From an uncultured Prevotellaceae bacterium (GTDB lineage Bacteria > Bacteroidota > Bacteroidia > Bacteroidales > Muribaculaceae), in NCBI GenBank assembly GCA_900318345.1, contig ONKD01000004.1:62001-126000 (forward strand): DNA of 64,000 nucleotides. The letters are read 5' to 3'. A program made the position numbers and the translations under genes. The notes beneath the pieces were generated by a model. That model had not been told where the DNA came from, made no database searches, and saw nothing but the letters and a program-made list of their open reading frames with translations. This document shows positions 8,308 to 17,254 of this stretch, one piece after another (the first letter of the stretch is position 1; every line of letters starts with the position of its first letter).

Positions 8308-11300
8308 TCAGGAGACAACATTCACGCGGCTCACGGTGTTGTTGCCCGCATCACGATAAACCTGAATCTGGGTGGTGATGCGTTCCTTGAGCGCCTCGAC
8401 GTGGCTAATGATACCCACTCGCCGCCCCCCTATCTCGTAAAGGCGGTTTAATGTCTCGATCACATTATCCAGATAATTCTCGCTGAGCGAGCCAAACCCC
8501 TCGTCAATAAAGAGCGTGTCCACAGTAAACACCCTGCCCATTGTGCTTGACAAGGCCAAAGCCAGCGCCAGTGAAACCATGAAACTCTCGCCACCCGAGA
8601 GCGTGTTGACCGACGTGAGGTCACCCTGGAGAAGGTCTCGCACGAGGATGACAAGTTTTCCTGGACTGGCCACAAGCTCATAACGGTCATTGAAACGCCT
8701 CAAGTAACCGTTAGCACTGTGCAACAGTTCCCCTAGGATGTAGCTTTGCGCTATTCTGCGGAACTTCGCTCCATCGGCGCTACCAAGCATCACGCTGAAG
8801 TCGGCCCACTTGCCATACACTGCCTCGGCCTCTTCCAGTGCGGCTTTTTTCTCTCCCACTAGGCGCAGGTTTTCCTCATCGGTCTTGAGGCGGGCTTTAA
8901 GGTCAGCAATAAGTGAGGTCAACCGCTCACATTTCTCGTCATTGATTTTTAGTATCTCATCAAGCTTGTCGCGGTTCTCCTCGATGAAGTCGGGTTTCTC
9001 GCGCTGGATGTTTCCTTGTTGCTCCACTAGCGAAGTGATTTCGCCCTCGGCACGGATAATCGCCTCGATAATCGCCAGCTGAGCACCCTTGATTGCGTTA
9101 ATCGAGTCACCGTCGAAGCGGTTGAGCTGGGCCAACCTTGGCTCTGTCATACCATCATGGGCTGACAGGTATGAATCAAGCGCCTGCTGGGCCCTCGATA
9201 CGATTCGGCGCTCATTGGCCAGGTCATTATTCCACTGGATACACTTATTCTCAAACTGCCGCCACCGTTCATCCAGCTTAGCCGGCACCTTGTCACAGGT
9301 GTGATGATGATCGGTCAGTCCCTCGATGTTAGATTTATTCTCTTCCATCGCTGGAATAATGGCTCGGTTCAACTTGATGGTGTCCCTGAGCCGCTGAGCG
9401 TCCTCCTCCTTTTGTTGATAGTCAGCCGCCCGCTTCTCTAAGCCACCGATGAAGCCTTCGTTCCCATCTGCTTGTTGCTGCCAGTCAGGAATGGTTAGCA
9501 GGACATCCAGTTCACTGTTGTGAGCGTCAAAACGCTTGATGCTGTCATTGATGGCCTTGGTCTGGTACTTGATGCTGTCGTTGATCTTGTTGAGATGGAT
9601 TTTTGCCTCGTTGTGGGCAGCAATTGACCTGTCAAGTTTCACCCGCTCAGCCTTAATCTCCAGATGCAGTTCATTGGCCTGCTGCAGGGAGATATTCAAG
9701 CGCTCCACCTCCTCGTTAATCGAAGCTGTCATCGCCTGGGCCATATCCTCGTCAGGCATCTCAGTGGCCTGCCGCCCACATTTGGCCAGACTCTCTCTCG
9801 TCAGGCTCCACTGTTTCTCCAGGGTAGCCTTTCTTTCGTCCAGTGATTGCTTGGCGCTCGTGATTTGCTGGTCAAGCCGCTGGACCAACTTTTTTGAGGC
9901 AGCGATGCGCCCCTCGGCTTGAATGACATTCTGCTCGGCCAGTGCCAGTTGCTTTTCAAGTTCAATGAGCACATCTTGACCCGAAGGATTTTTCAGTTCC
10001 TTGATGGTTTCACCGCACACTGGGCAGCACTCACCCGGCTTGAGTTTCAGGTGGGCTTGCTCAATCAGGGTGTTCCAGTCTTTTTCGCGACTCAATGCAT
10101 TAGCCGCTTGTTCCTTGAGCGCACGTTTATCGTCAATCGCGGCACGCTCCTTTTCTAGTGCCAGCCATTCCTCGCCTCGTTCTTTCTCAAGGCCCTCAAC
10201 CGCCGCCACAGCATTGGCGAGATTGCCACGCTCAGCACTCAATGCGGTTAATGCCCGCGCAGCGTCGGTGAGCGCATCTTTCTTGGCCATGATATCGGTG
10301 ACACCTATCCCGTCATATCGTTCCTGCAAGGCATTGACCGATGATTCCAGTTCCTTATAGGCTTTGAGGGTATCATTGTGAGTCTGTTCAACGCCAGGCA
10401 GCATTTCCTTGTCCTTGTTGAGCGCGGTGGTAAACTCCTTGATGTTATCCTGTTCGGTTTTGCGTTGTGACAAGTGGGACTTAATGCTCTTGATGGCCTT
10501 GTACATTTCCTTGTTGGGCTGCTCGCTATTGAGATATGCGTCAACCTCAGCGAGTTGCTGCTCCATATCCTTGACACCGCTCACCATGGCCCGCAACGCT
10601 GCACACAGGCCGTCAAACTCCTCTTGCAGGGCGGGTTGTTGCCTTAGTAGTGACTCGATTTGAGTCTGGGCTTGAAGTCTGTCCCTCAATTCACGGCGCG
10701 GCTCGGCAGTACTCTCCCAGTCCTTGACCAGCAGTTGCTGCTCGATGAAATCAGGCTTTTGCGTCTCGGCCTGCTTGGCGGCCAAATACTGGCGTTTATC
10801 TGCAAGCGCTTTCTCATTTTGTTCCTTCTTGTCGAGCCAGTCAACCATCTTCTTGGCTTGGTCACGCTGCTGGTTGACACCAGCCAACTCATCCCTTAAT
10901 CGCGTCATCTCACCGTTGATTTCAGCTTTCTCATCATCATTGAGCAGTGTGATGTTCTGTAGTTGGTCAAGCAGATTGTCACGGATGGCTTTCTTCTCGC
11001 GCTCTACCTCATGGATTTTCACGCCTATTTGAGTATAGACCTCGGTACCCGTCATCTTCTCAAGCAAAGTCGCTTTGTCGGTCTCATCGCTGTTCAAGAA
11101 CTCGGCAAACCGTCCCTGAGCCAGCACAACCGTGCGGAAGAACTCATTCAATCGCAGTCCGATGAGTTCCTCGACATATTCTTCAATCTCGGTCTTTTTT
11201 GTCTTATAGACAGGATTAGTAGTGACGCCATCATCAGTCTTGATGACACGTTCTGGCCCGATGATGTTGCCGTCGGTTTTCATGCGGGCACGGTGAACAT

Positions 11301-11634
11301 GCCAAGTAGCCGTGTGGGGAATGCCGTTGTTGTCGTCAAAGGTGAGTGAGACATCGGCCGACACGGCGCCACGCCTCAAGAGTTGCTTCACATCGTTAGT
11401 CTTGAGCTTTTCGTCATTGCGGTTATTCTCATATTCGGCCTTTTTGGCATGGCTCAACCGTGGCGTATCACCATACAAGGCGAGACACAGGCAGTCGATG
11501 ATGGTGGATTTACCCGCGCCAGTCTCGCCCGTGATGAGAAACAGATGCTCCCCATCGAGCGGAGCGGCGCTAAAGTCGATGACAGCATGCTCAATCGACG
11601 CGATATTGCGGATTTCAAGTTTCTTCAGTCTCAT
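8308..11634 (-). CDS. sbcC: Exonuclease SbcCD subunit C (SMC-like ATPase)
   Basis: This 1108-residue protein is the ATPase half of the SbcCD (Mre11/Rad50-type) nuclease that opens hairpins and processes DNA ends. The N-terminal Walker A is GETGAGKST near residue 36; two long coiled-coil arms flank a zinc hook CPVC near residue 537; the C-terminus carries the ABC signature LSGGESFMVSLALALALS and Walker B TLFIDEGFGSL. Length and order match the family. The start ATG overlaps the sbcD stop as ATGA, so the two subunits are translationally coupled. The gene ends 11 bases from the MITE-like element, convergent with the upstream lipoprotein gene. Confidence 0.95.
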   Translation of the reverse strand: MRLKKLEIRNIASIEHAVIDFSAAPLDGEHLFLITGETGAGKSTIIDCLCLALYGDTPRLSHAKKAEYENNRNDEKLKTNDVKQLLRRGAVSADVSLTFDDNNGIPHTATWHVHRARMKTDGNIIGPERVIKTDDGVTTNPVYKTKKTEIEEYVEELIGLRLNEFFRTVVLAQGRFAEFLNSDETDKATLLEKMTGTEVYTQIGVKIHEVEREKKAIRDNLLDQLQNITLLNDDEKAEINGEMTRLRDELAGVNQQRDQAKKMVDWLDKKEQNEKALADKRQYLAAKQAETQKPDFIEQQLLVKDWESTAEPRRELRDRLQAQTQIESLLRQQPALQEEFDGLCAALRAMVSGVKDMEQQLAEVDAYLNSEQPNKEMYKAIKSIKSHLSQRKTEQDNIKEFTTALNKDKEMLPGVEQTHNDTLKAYKELESSVNALQERYDGIGVTDIMAKKDALTDAARALTALSAERGNLANAVAAVEGLEKERGEEWLALEKERAAIDDKRALKEQAANALSREKDWNTLIEQAHLKLKPGECCPVCGETIKELKNPSGQDVLIELEKQLALAEQNVIQAEGRIAASKKLVQRLDQQITSAKQSLDERKATLEKQWSLTRESLAKCGRQATEMPDEDMAQAMTASINEEVERLNISLQQANELHLEIKAERVKLDRSIAAHNEAKIHLNKINDSIKYQTKAINDSIKRFDAHNSELDVLLTIPDWQQQADGNEGFIGGLEKRAADYQQKEEDAQRLRDTIKLNRAIIPAMEENKSNIEGLTDHHHTCDKVPAKLDERWRQFENKCIQWNNDLANERRIVSRAQQALDSYLSAHDGMTEPRLAQLNRFDGDSINAIKGAQLAIIEAIIRAEGEITSLVEQQGNIQREKPDFIEENRDKLDEILKINDEKCERLTSLIADLKARLKTDEENLRLVGEKKAALEEAEAVYGKWADFSVMLGSADGAKFRRIAQSYILGELLHSANGYLRRFNDRYELVASPGKLVILVRDLLQGDLTSVNTLSGGESFMVSLALALALSSTMGRVFTVDTLFIDEGFGSLSENYLDNVIETLNRLYEIGGRRVGIISHVEALKERITTQIQVYRDAGNNTVSRVNVVS

Positions 11635-12827
11635 TGTCTAGCCTCCTCCTGCACCAATTGGTACACATAATTGAACATCTCTTTTTCCTCGTCGGTCATC
11701 TCGCGCTGGTACTTCTCAAGATAGAACTGCTGGGCGACCTCGATGGGATGCTTATGGTTAAACTCTTCCATCGTCATTTGACTCACAGCATGAGAGACCT
11801 CAACTGTGGCAGTTTTCTTGATTTCGCAGAAACGGCACTGCTTGTCGGCCACAGCCAGCGCAGCCCGCTCCTGGGCCCCATTGGGCAGATAACGGTCAAC
11901 CAGGACATTAAGCCTGACATAGGCTCGCTCGTCGGGAACGAGCACCTGCAACTGCTCCAATGCCGCCTCAAAATCAACGGGAGGACCAGCGGGAATGGTG
12001 CGAAGGGGCTTGATGTTATCAATGCGCTCCGTGGTCACGCGGGGCATACTGCCATGGGCTTCAATCTCGACGATGCTCACCGAGTGCTCACACCGTTCAT
12101 CAAAACTCACGGCAAGGGGCGTTCCGCAATAGCGTGCCCGCTCGCTCACATCCTGCGGGCGGTGTATATGGCCTAGAGCAGCATAGTCATACCCGTTGCC
12201 CAGGACACCTACCTCCACACACTCCATCATCCCCACTTCATGCCCGGTGAAGTCACTGCCGTTGACCGCTAGATGGGCCATCAGCACCACTGGTAATTGG
12301 GCGGGATTTTGAGCGTGTACACAATCAAGCAAAGATTGGAAATAGACAGATTGGCGCTGATCGCTACCCACATGCTCTTCATTGACCAGGGGAAAACTGG
12401 CAGGGTAAGCAAACGGCACAGCTGCCACGATGCATTTACCCTTCACGTGAATGATGTGGTGGTCCAGGTCGGCCAAGCCTTCACTGTCACGGGCGATGCC
12501 TCCCAGCACCTTCACGCCCGCCAACTCCCAAAGTCGGCTGTCGCACTGCAGGCGCGACGCGCTATCGTGATTGCCGGCAATGACGACAATCGCCATCTTG
12601 GGGCAGGCGTTGTGGATGTCTAGCATCGCGTTGACATAGAGGGTAACCGCCGCGCTCGACGGCGCTGCCGTGTGGAAAATGTCACCGCTCACCAGCAGGG
12701 CGTCGGGCTGCTGCTGGCGCACAATGTCCACCAGCTGGCGCAGGAAATCGGCCTGCTCCTCGCTGCGGTCATATCCATAGAAATTCTGGCCTAGATGCCA
12801 GTCACTTGTGTGTATAAACTTAAACAT
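11631..12827 (-). CDS. sbcD: Exonuclease SbcCD subunit D (nuclease)
   Basis: This 398-residue metallophosphoesterase is the nuclease partner of SbcC. The metal-binding motifs run in the expected order: SDWHLGQ near residue 8, VSGDIFH near 45, IAGNHDS near 83 and GHIHRP near 220. These ligate two Mn ions in the Mre11/SbcD fold. The C-terminal half is the capping domain, and the length is usual for the family. It is coupled to sbcC by a 4-base overlap and lies 62 bases after the acyltransferase gene on the same strand. Confidence 0.95.
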   Translation of the reverse strand: MFKFIHTSDWHLGQNFYGYDRSEEQADFLRQLVDIVRQQQPDALLVSGDIFHTAAPSSAAVTLYVNAMLDIHNACPKMAIVVIAGNHDSASRLQCDSRLWELAGVKVLGGIARDSEGLADLDHHIIHVKGKCIVAAVPFAYPASFPLVNEEHVGSDQRQSVYFQSLLDCVHAQNPAQLPVVLMAHLAVNGSDFTGHEVGMMECVEVGVLGNGYDYAALGHIHRPQDVSERARYCGTPLAVSFDERCEHSVSIVEIEAHGSMPRVTTERIDNIKPLRTIPAGPPVDFEAALEQLQVLVPDERAYVRLNVLVDRYLPNGAQERAALAVADKQCRFCEIKKTATVEVSHAVSQMTMEEFNHKHPIEVAQQFYLEKYQREMTDEEKEMFNYVYQLVQEEARQ

Positions 12828-12889
12828 ATATAAGCATTATGTGTTTTTATAAAAAGTAGAAAGCAAAATACCGTTGTTTAACGGCATGA

Positions 12890-13900
12890 TCACAATGAAC
12901 GGGATTTCTTGCCTAACAGGAACGGGAAATACCGGTCAACAACAATAGCAAGGGGGTAGATGAGTGCCATGACAACAATGGCAATGGCCACCTTGACCAA
13001 GATGCTCTCATCGAGGATGGCAGGCCCTAGTACCTTGCCAACTAAAATCTTAATAACCCCAATGAGGTAGTTTTGTAAAGCCAGATAGGTGATGCTGGTA
13101 ATCGCCACAACGCGCGCGAAGCCATTGATAGCACCACAGTGCCCCAGCCACTTGCACACGGCAGTGTAGAACGGCAAAACCAGAATTACCGCCTCGGGGG
13201 CCAGGACATAGGCCACTTCCCTGTTGATGTGAAGCGGCGCAAAAATGAGGAAGCCCAAACCCAAAGCCGCCAGCAGGCACCACAAGAGGCTACGTGCCGG
13301 CGTATCAAAGGCGACCTTATCGGCCCAGGACTGGCAGCAATTGCCCACGGCATAAATGGGCATATAAAGCAGTACCCTGTCCAGGTTCCAATAGGTGACC
13401 CATGGAACGGGCGGAATAATAAACAGTGACAGGCTCAACAGCACGGCCACAACGAGTGGCCAGTAACCCGCCAAGTAGCGCTTGATGGGGTAATAAATCA
13501 GCTGCATGGTGAACAAGCACGCCAGGAACCAGAATGGCCCCAGCACAACATCGGGCTTGCCTTGAATAAATTGCCACACGGGCGTGAGCGTGCCGATGGC
13601 TTGCTCCTCGGGACCAGCCATGCGGCGACCCACCACGAGCCACAGCGCGTAGAAGATGATAAAAAACGTGGTGTATGGCACGAGAATCTGACGGGCACGG
13701 TGCTTGAGGAACGAGAGGAAATTCTGCTGGCGGGCAATGTTAAAAAGGTAGCCAGCGGCAAAAAAGAACACAGGGGCGCCCATGTTGAAAAGCGCCATCT
13801 CATGAGCCGTGTCATAACGCGGCGGGGTGTGGTACACCACCACCAGCAGCATCGCGATGAGCTTGATGTTGTCGAGCCAAACCAGTCTTTTCATAGCCAT
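12890..13900 (-). CDS. Acyltransferase 3 family membrane protein
   Basis: This 336-residue polytopic membrane protein has about ten hydrophobic segments. The N-terminus carries the acyltransferase-3 signature: WLDNIKLIAMLLVVVYH followed by the GAPVFFFAAGYLF segment, in which the conserved histidine of the first membrane segment is thought to be catalytic. Members O-acylate surface sugars or peptidoglycan; the substrate here cannot be told. The ATG at 13900 (MAMKRL) and one two codons on are both possible. It sits between serS and sbcD with gaps of 93 and 62 bases; a perfect inverted repeat lies between it and serS. Confidence 0.8.
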   Translation of the reverse strand: MAMKRLVWLDNIKLIAMLLVVVYHTPPRYDTAHEMALFNMGAPVFFFAAGYLFNIARQQNFLSFLKHRARQILVPYTTFFIIFYALWLVVGRRMAGPEEQAIGTLTPVWQFIQGKPDVVLGPFWFLACLFTMQLIYYPIKRYLAGYWPLVVAVLLSLSLFIIPPVPWVTYWNLDRVLLYMPIYAVGNCCQSWADKVAFDTPARSLLWCLLAALGLGFLIFAPLHINREVAYVLAPEAVILVLPFYTAVCKWLGHCGAINGFARVVAITSITYLALQNYLIGVIKILVGKVLGPAILDESILVKVAIAIVVMALIYPLAIVVDRYFPFLLGKKSRSL

Positions 13901-13909
13901 TTTTATACA

Positions 13910-13974
13910 ACGAATTACGCGAATCGGGCTAATGCTTTTTCAAGAAAGATTTTAGTGGAATTCGCGTAATTCGT
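13910..13974. repeat. Perfect 15-base inverted repeat between serS and the acyltransferase
   Basis: ACGAATTACGCGAAT at 13910-13924 is perfectly complementary to 13960-13974, with a 35-base loop. The sequence style (GAATTACGCGAAT, ATTCGCGTAATTC) is shared with the repeats at 58.6, 59.6 and 60.9 kb, so it looks like one family. It might also help end serS transcription, but no T-run follows. Confidence 0.75.
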
Positions 13975-13993
13975 AGTCAGTATCTCAATTTAA

Positions 13994-15265
13994 TTAATCG
14001 ATGATATCAAATCCTGTGTAACGCTGCAGGGCGGCGGGAATGCGGATGCCCTGCGGTGTTTGATGGTTCTCGAGCAGGGCAGCGACGATGCGCGGCAACG
14101 CCAGGGCCGACCCGTTGAGGGTGTGGCACAGGTGGGTCTTCTTGTCATCGCCACGGTAGCGGCACTTGAGACGATTAGCCTGATAGGTCTCGAAGTTGGA
14201 GACACTGCTCACCTCCAGCCAACGCTGCTGGGCAGCTGACCACACCTCAAAGTCAAAGGTGATGGCACTGGTGAAACTCATGTCGCCACCACACAGGCGC
14301 AGGATGTGCCACGGCAACTCGAGTTTCTCGAGCAGGCCCTGCACATGGTCCTTCATCTCCTCGAGGGCCTTGTAGGAATCCTCGGGACGCTCGATGCGGA
14401 CAATCTCCACCTTGTCAAACTGGTGCAGGCGGTTCAAGCCACGCACGTCCTTACCATAGGACCCTGCCTCGCGACGGAAACATGCCGAGAATGCGCAGTT
14501 CTTCTTGGGCAGTTCCTCCTGGGGGATGATGACGTCACGATATATGTTGGTCACGGGCACCTCAGCAGTGGGGATGAGGTAGAAGTTATCCACCTGGCAG
14601 TGGTACATCTGTCCCTCCTTGTCAGGCAACTGACCCGTACCCAGTCCAGAGGCCTCATTGACCACGAAGGGAGGCTCAATCTCGACATAACCAGCCTTAC
14701 CGGCCTCATCGAGGAAAAATTGTATCAAGGCACGCTGCAGGCGAGCGCCCTTACCGATGTAAACAGGGAAGCCTGCACCGGTGATTTTCACACCCAGATC
14801 AAAGTCGATGAGGTTGTATTTCTTGGCAAGCTCCCAATGGGGCAGAGCATCCTCGGGCAGCTCGGGCATCTTGCCGCCAGTCTTCTCGACAATGTTGTCC
14901 TCGGCAGTGCGGCCCTCGGGCACACCGCTATAGGGCACGTTGGGCACACTGAGCAGGATTTGGGTGATTTCGTCCTGGGCTGCGGTGAGGTTGTCGTCAA
15001 TTTCCTTGTTTGCCGTCTTGAGGTCGGCCACTTGAGCCTTGACCTTCTCGGCCTCCTCACGGTTGCCCTGTTTCATGAGGGCACCGATCTGGGCAGCCAT
15101 TTTATTGAGTACAGCGGCGTTATCGTCGCGCTGTTTTTGTAATGCGCGGCGCTGTTTATCCAGTTCCACGATGCGCATGATGGGTTCACGCGCGTCAAAA
15201 TGCTTGACGGCGAGGCGGCGAATCACCTCCTCGGGGTCCTGGTTGATAAGTTGTAATGTCAGCAT
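13994..15265 (-). CDS. serS: Seryl-tRNA synthetase
   Basis: This 423-residue class II synthetase charges tRNA-Ser. The N-terminal long alpha-helical hairpin (about residues 25-100, rich in K, Q, E and D) is the tRNA-binding coiled coil. The catalytic core has motif 2 (FRREAGSYGKDVRGLNRLHQFDKVE near residues 262-285) and the motif 3 region NGSALALPRIVAALLENHQ near residues 385-403. Full length and a clear ATG. It follows the YqeY-like gene by 48 bases in the long minus-strand run downstream of ftsZ. Confidence 0.96.
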   Translation of the reverse strand: MLTLQLINQDPEEVIRRLAVKHFDAREPIMRIVELDKQRRALQKQRDDNAAVLNKMAAQIGALMKQGNREEAEKVKAQVADLKTANKEIDDNLTAAQDEITQILLSVPNVPYSGVPEGRTAEDNIVEKTGGKMPELPEDALPHWELAKKYNLIDFDLGVKITGAGFPVYIGKGARLQRALIQFFLDEAGKAGYVEIEPPFVVNEASGLGTGQLPDKEGQMYHCQVDNFYLIPTAEVPVTNIYRDVIIPQEELPKKNCAFSACFRREAGSYGKDVRGLNRLHQFDKVEIVRIERPEDSYKALEEMKDHVQGLLEKLELPWHILRLCGGDMSFTSAITFDFEVWSAAQQRWLEVSSVSNFETYQANRLKCRYRGDDKKTHLCHTLNGSALALPRIVAALLENHQTPQGIRIPAALQRYTGFDIID

Positions 15266-15313
15266 TTTATCAGTTTCTAATTACTAGTCCCTATTTTTTG
15301 TTTGTTGTTCTTT

Positions 15314-15769
15314 TTAATTGGCTGAGAGCAGCTCTTTCACTTTGGCCGATATGGCGCGGCCCTCGGCACGGCCAGCCAACTGCTTGGTGGCCACACCCAT
15401 CACCTTGCCCATATCCTTCATGCCAGCAGCCCCCACCTGGTCGATGATGGCTTTGACATGAGCCGTCAACTCCTCATCATTCATCTGTTGGGGCAGGAAT
15501 TCCTCAATGACCTGGGCCTGCAGCAATTCCACATCAGCCAGATCCTGACGGTTCTGGCCGATGTAAATCTGCGCGCTCTCCTTGCGCTGCTTGGCCATGC
15601 GCACCAGCACCTTGAGGGCGTTCTCGTCGCTCACCTCACCATTGTTGCCAGGTGCGGTCTTGATAAGCAGGAACTCGGCCTTGATGCCCCTCAACGCTTC
15701 GAGACGGTCCTTGTCGTGGGCCTTCATGGCGTCCTTGATGCCATTGTTGACTTGATCAAAGATACTCAT
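15314..15769 (-). CDS. GatB/YqeY domain-containing protein
   Basis: This 151-residue cytosolic protein of the YqeY family is related to the C-terminal tRNA-binding domain of the GatB amidotransferase subunit. It begins MSIFDQVNNGIKDAMKAHD and keeps the family pattern ALRGIKAEFLLIK, QRKESAQIY, EEFLPQQM and MGKVMGVATKQLAGRAEGR. The function of stand-alone YqeY is unsettled. It lies 27 bases after ftsZ, the usual place for it in Bacteroidales, and 48 bases before serS. Confidence 0.9.
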   Translation of the reverse strand: MSIFDQVNNGIKDAMKAHDKDRLEALRGIKAEFLLIKTAPGNNGEVSDENALKVLVRMAKQRKESAQIYIGQNRQDLADVELLQAQVIEEFLPQQMNDEELTAHVKAIIDQVGAAGMKDMGKVMGVATKQLAGRAEGRAISAKVKELLSAN

Positions 15770-15796
15770 CGTGTTGTCTCCTCGTTGATGGTGTTT

Positions 15797-17203
15797 TTAC
15801 TCGCCAAAGTTGATGGTCTGCGTATCGTTGCCACCGCGCTTAGGAGTCTTGGGCACCTCGACGACGGGCCTCTCCTGGCTCGCTGCCTGCTGAGCAGCCT
15901 GAATCTGGTTGCGGAAGTCGGGCTTACGCTTGTAGGTGGGCATCTTCTCAATCATATCGATCACGTCATCATCGTCCATCTGCTCGGGAGTGAGCACGAA
16001 GTAACGTGCACGGTTCTGAGCCAAAACCGTCTTGTTGATGGCATCAGCGCCATACTCTTTCTTGAGGCGGTCGTCATCAGAGATGCTCGTGTGGGCTGCA
16101 ACGGGTGAAGGACGCACCGACACATGTGTCGCGGGGGCTTCCTTATCCAACGAGACGTTAAAGCCGGCGGCCAGCACGGTAATCTTGATCTGTCCTTCCT
16201 CGAGCGTGCGGTCGTGGGCGGTACCCCAAATCACATCCACCTCCTGGTCAAAGTTGGCCATGAAGTCCTGGATCTCGGTAGTCTCACCCATGCGCAGCGG
16301 GGTGCTGCTGTCGGGGTTGAAGTAGACGTTCATCAAGATCTTGCGCGAGCCGTAAACATCGCGGTTCTTGAGCAGCGGCGACTCGAGGGCATCCTCGATG
16401 GCCTTAGACACACGGTGCTCACCCGAGCCGTAGCCCGAGCTGATGATGGCAGCGCCACCATTGCGCAGGGTGGTGTTCACATCGTTAAAGTCGAGGTTGA
16501 TGACACCCTTGACGGTGATCAGGTCACTGATGCTGCGTGCAGCAGTGGTCAACGTGTCATCGGCCTTGCCGAACGCGTTAGTGAAGTCGAGGTCACTGTA
16601 GATCTCGGTCAGGCGCTGGTTGTTGATGATGAGCAGCGCGTCGACATACTTGCCCATCTCATCGGCACCGGCAAGTGCCTTGAGAATCTTCTTGGGACCC
16701 TCAAACAGGAAGGGGATGGTCACAATACCGATGGTGAGCACACCCTTCTCGTGGGCAATGCGAGCCACAACGGGTGCCGCACCTGTACCAGTACCACCAC
16801 CCATACCAGCGGTGATAAACACCATCTTGGTGTCGTCGTCAAAGAGCTGGGCAATCTCGGCCTCGCTCTCCTCGGCAGCCTTCTTGGCCGTCTCGGGGAT
16901 GTTGCCGGCACCCAAGCCGTGGGTCGTGTTGGGGCCTAACAGCACGCGGTTGGGAACCGGTGACTCGTTAAGCTGCTGCCGGTCGGTGTTGAGCACGACA
17001 AACGACACGCCCTCGATGTTCTGCATGTACATGTGGTTGATGGCATTGTTGCCGCCACCACCCACGCCCATCACCTTGATGATAGTGCGCATCTGCTCCT
17101 TATCCTGGAATCCTGAGTTCTTGTCCAGCGTTGACATGATGTCATGACCTGTTGCGCGAGAACCCTGGTTATTCCCATTGAATTTAATATTATTGTCTTG
17201 CAT
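15797..17203 (-). CDS. ftsZ: Cell division protein FtsZ
   Basis: This 468-residue tubulin-like GTPase forms the division ring. The GTP-binding T4 loop is GMGGGTGTGAAPVVA near residues 133-147; the MGVGGGGNNAINHM loop near residue 45 and NLDFNDV near residue 238 are also typical. The N-terminus has about 40 extra residues before the conserved core. The C-terminal tail is a linker rich in Q, A, E and P ending TQTINFGE, where Z-ring partners normally bind. It lies last among the ftsQ-ftsA-ftsZ trio. Confidence 0.97.
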   Translation of the reverse strand: MQDNNIKFNGNNQGSRATGHDIMSTLDKNSGFQDKEQMRTIIKVMGVGGGGNNAINHMYMQNIEGVSFVVLNTDRQQLNESPVPNRVLLGPNTTHGLGAGNIPETAKKAAEESEAEIAQLFDDDTKMVFITAGMGGGTGTGAAPVVARIAHEKGVLTIGIVTIPFLFEGPKKILKALAGADEMGKYVDALLIINNQRLTEIYSDLDFTNAFGKADDTLTTAARSISDLITVKGVINLDFNDVNTTLRNGGAAIISSGYGSGEHRVSKAIEDALESPLLKNRDVYGSRKILMNVYFNPDSSTPLRMGETTEIQDFMANFDQEVDVIWGTAHDRTLEEGQIKITVLAAGFNVSLDKEAPATHVSVRPSPVAAHTSISDDDRLKKEYGADAINKTVLAQNRARYFVLTPEQMDDDDVIDMIEKMPTYKRKPDFRNQIQAAQQAASQERPVVEVPKTPKRGGNDTQTINFGE

Positions 17204-17254
17204 ATTGTGATTGTTTTTGTTTTATAGTTTGGGTATATGAGTTCTTAACGCAGG

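Noticed and set aside
14306-15142. A 278-codon frame antisense to serS
   Set aside because: Shadow of serS with no recognisable domain.
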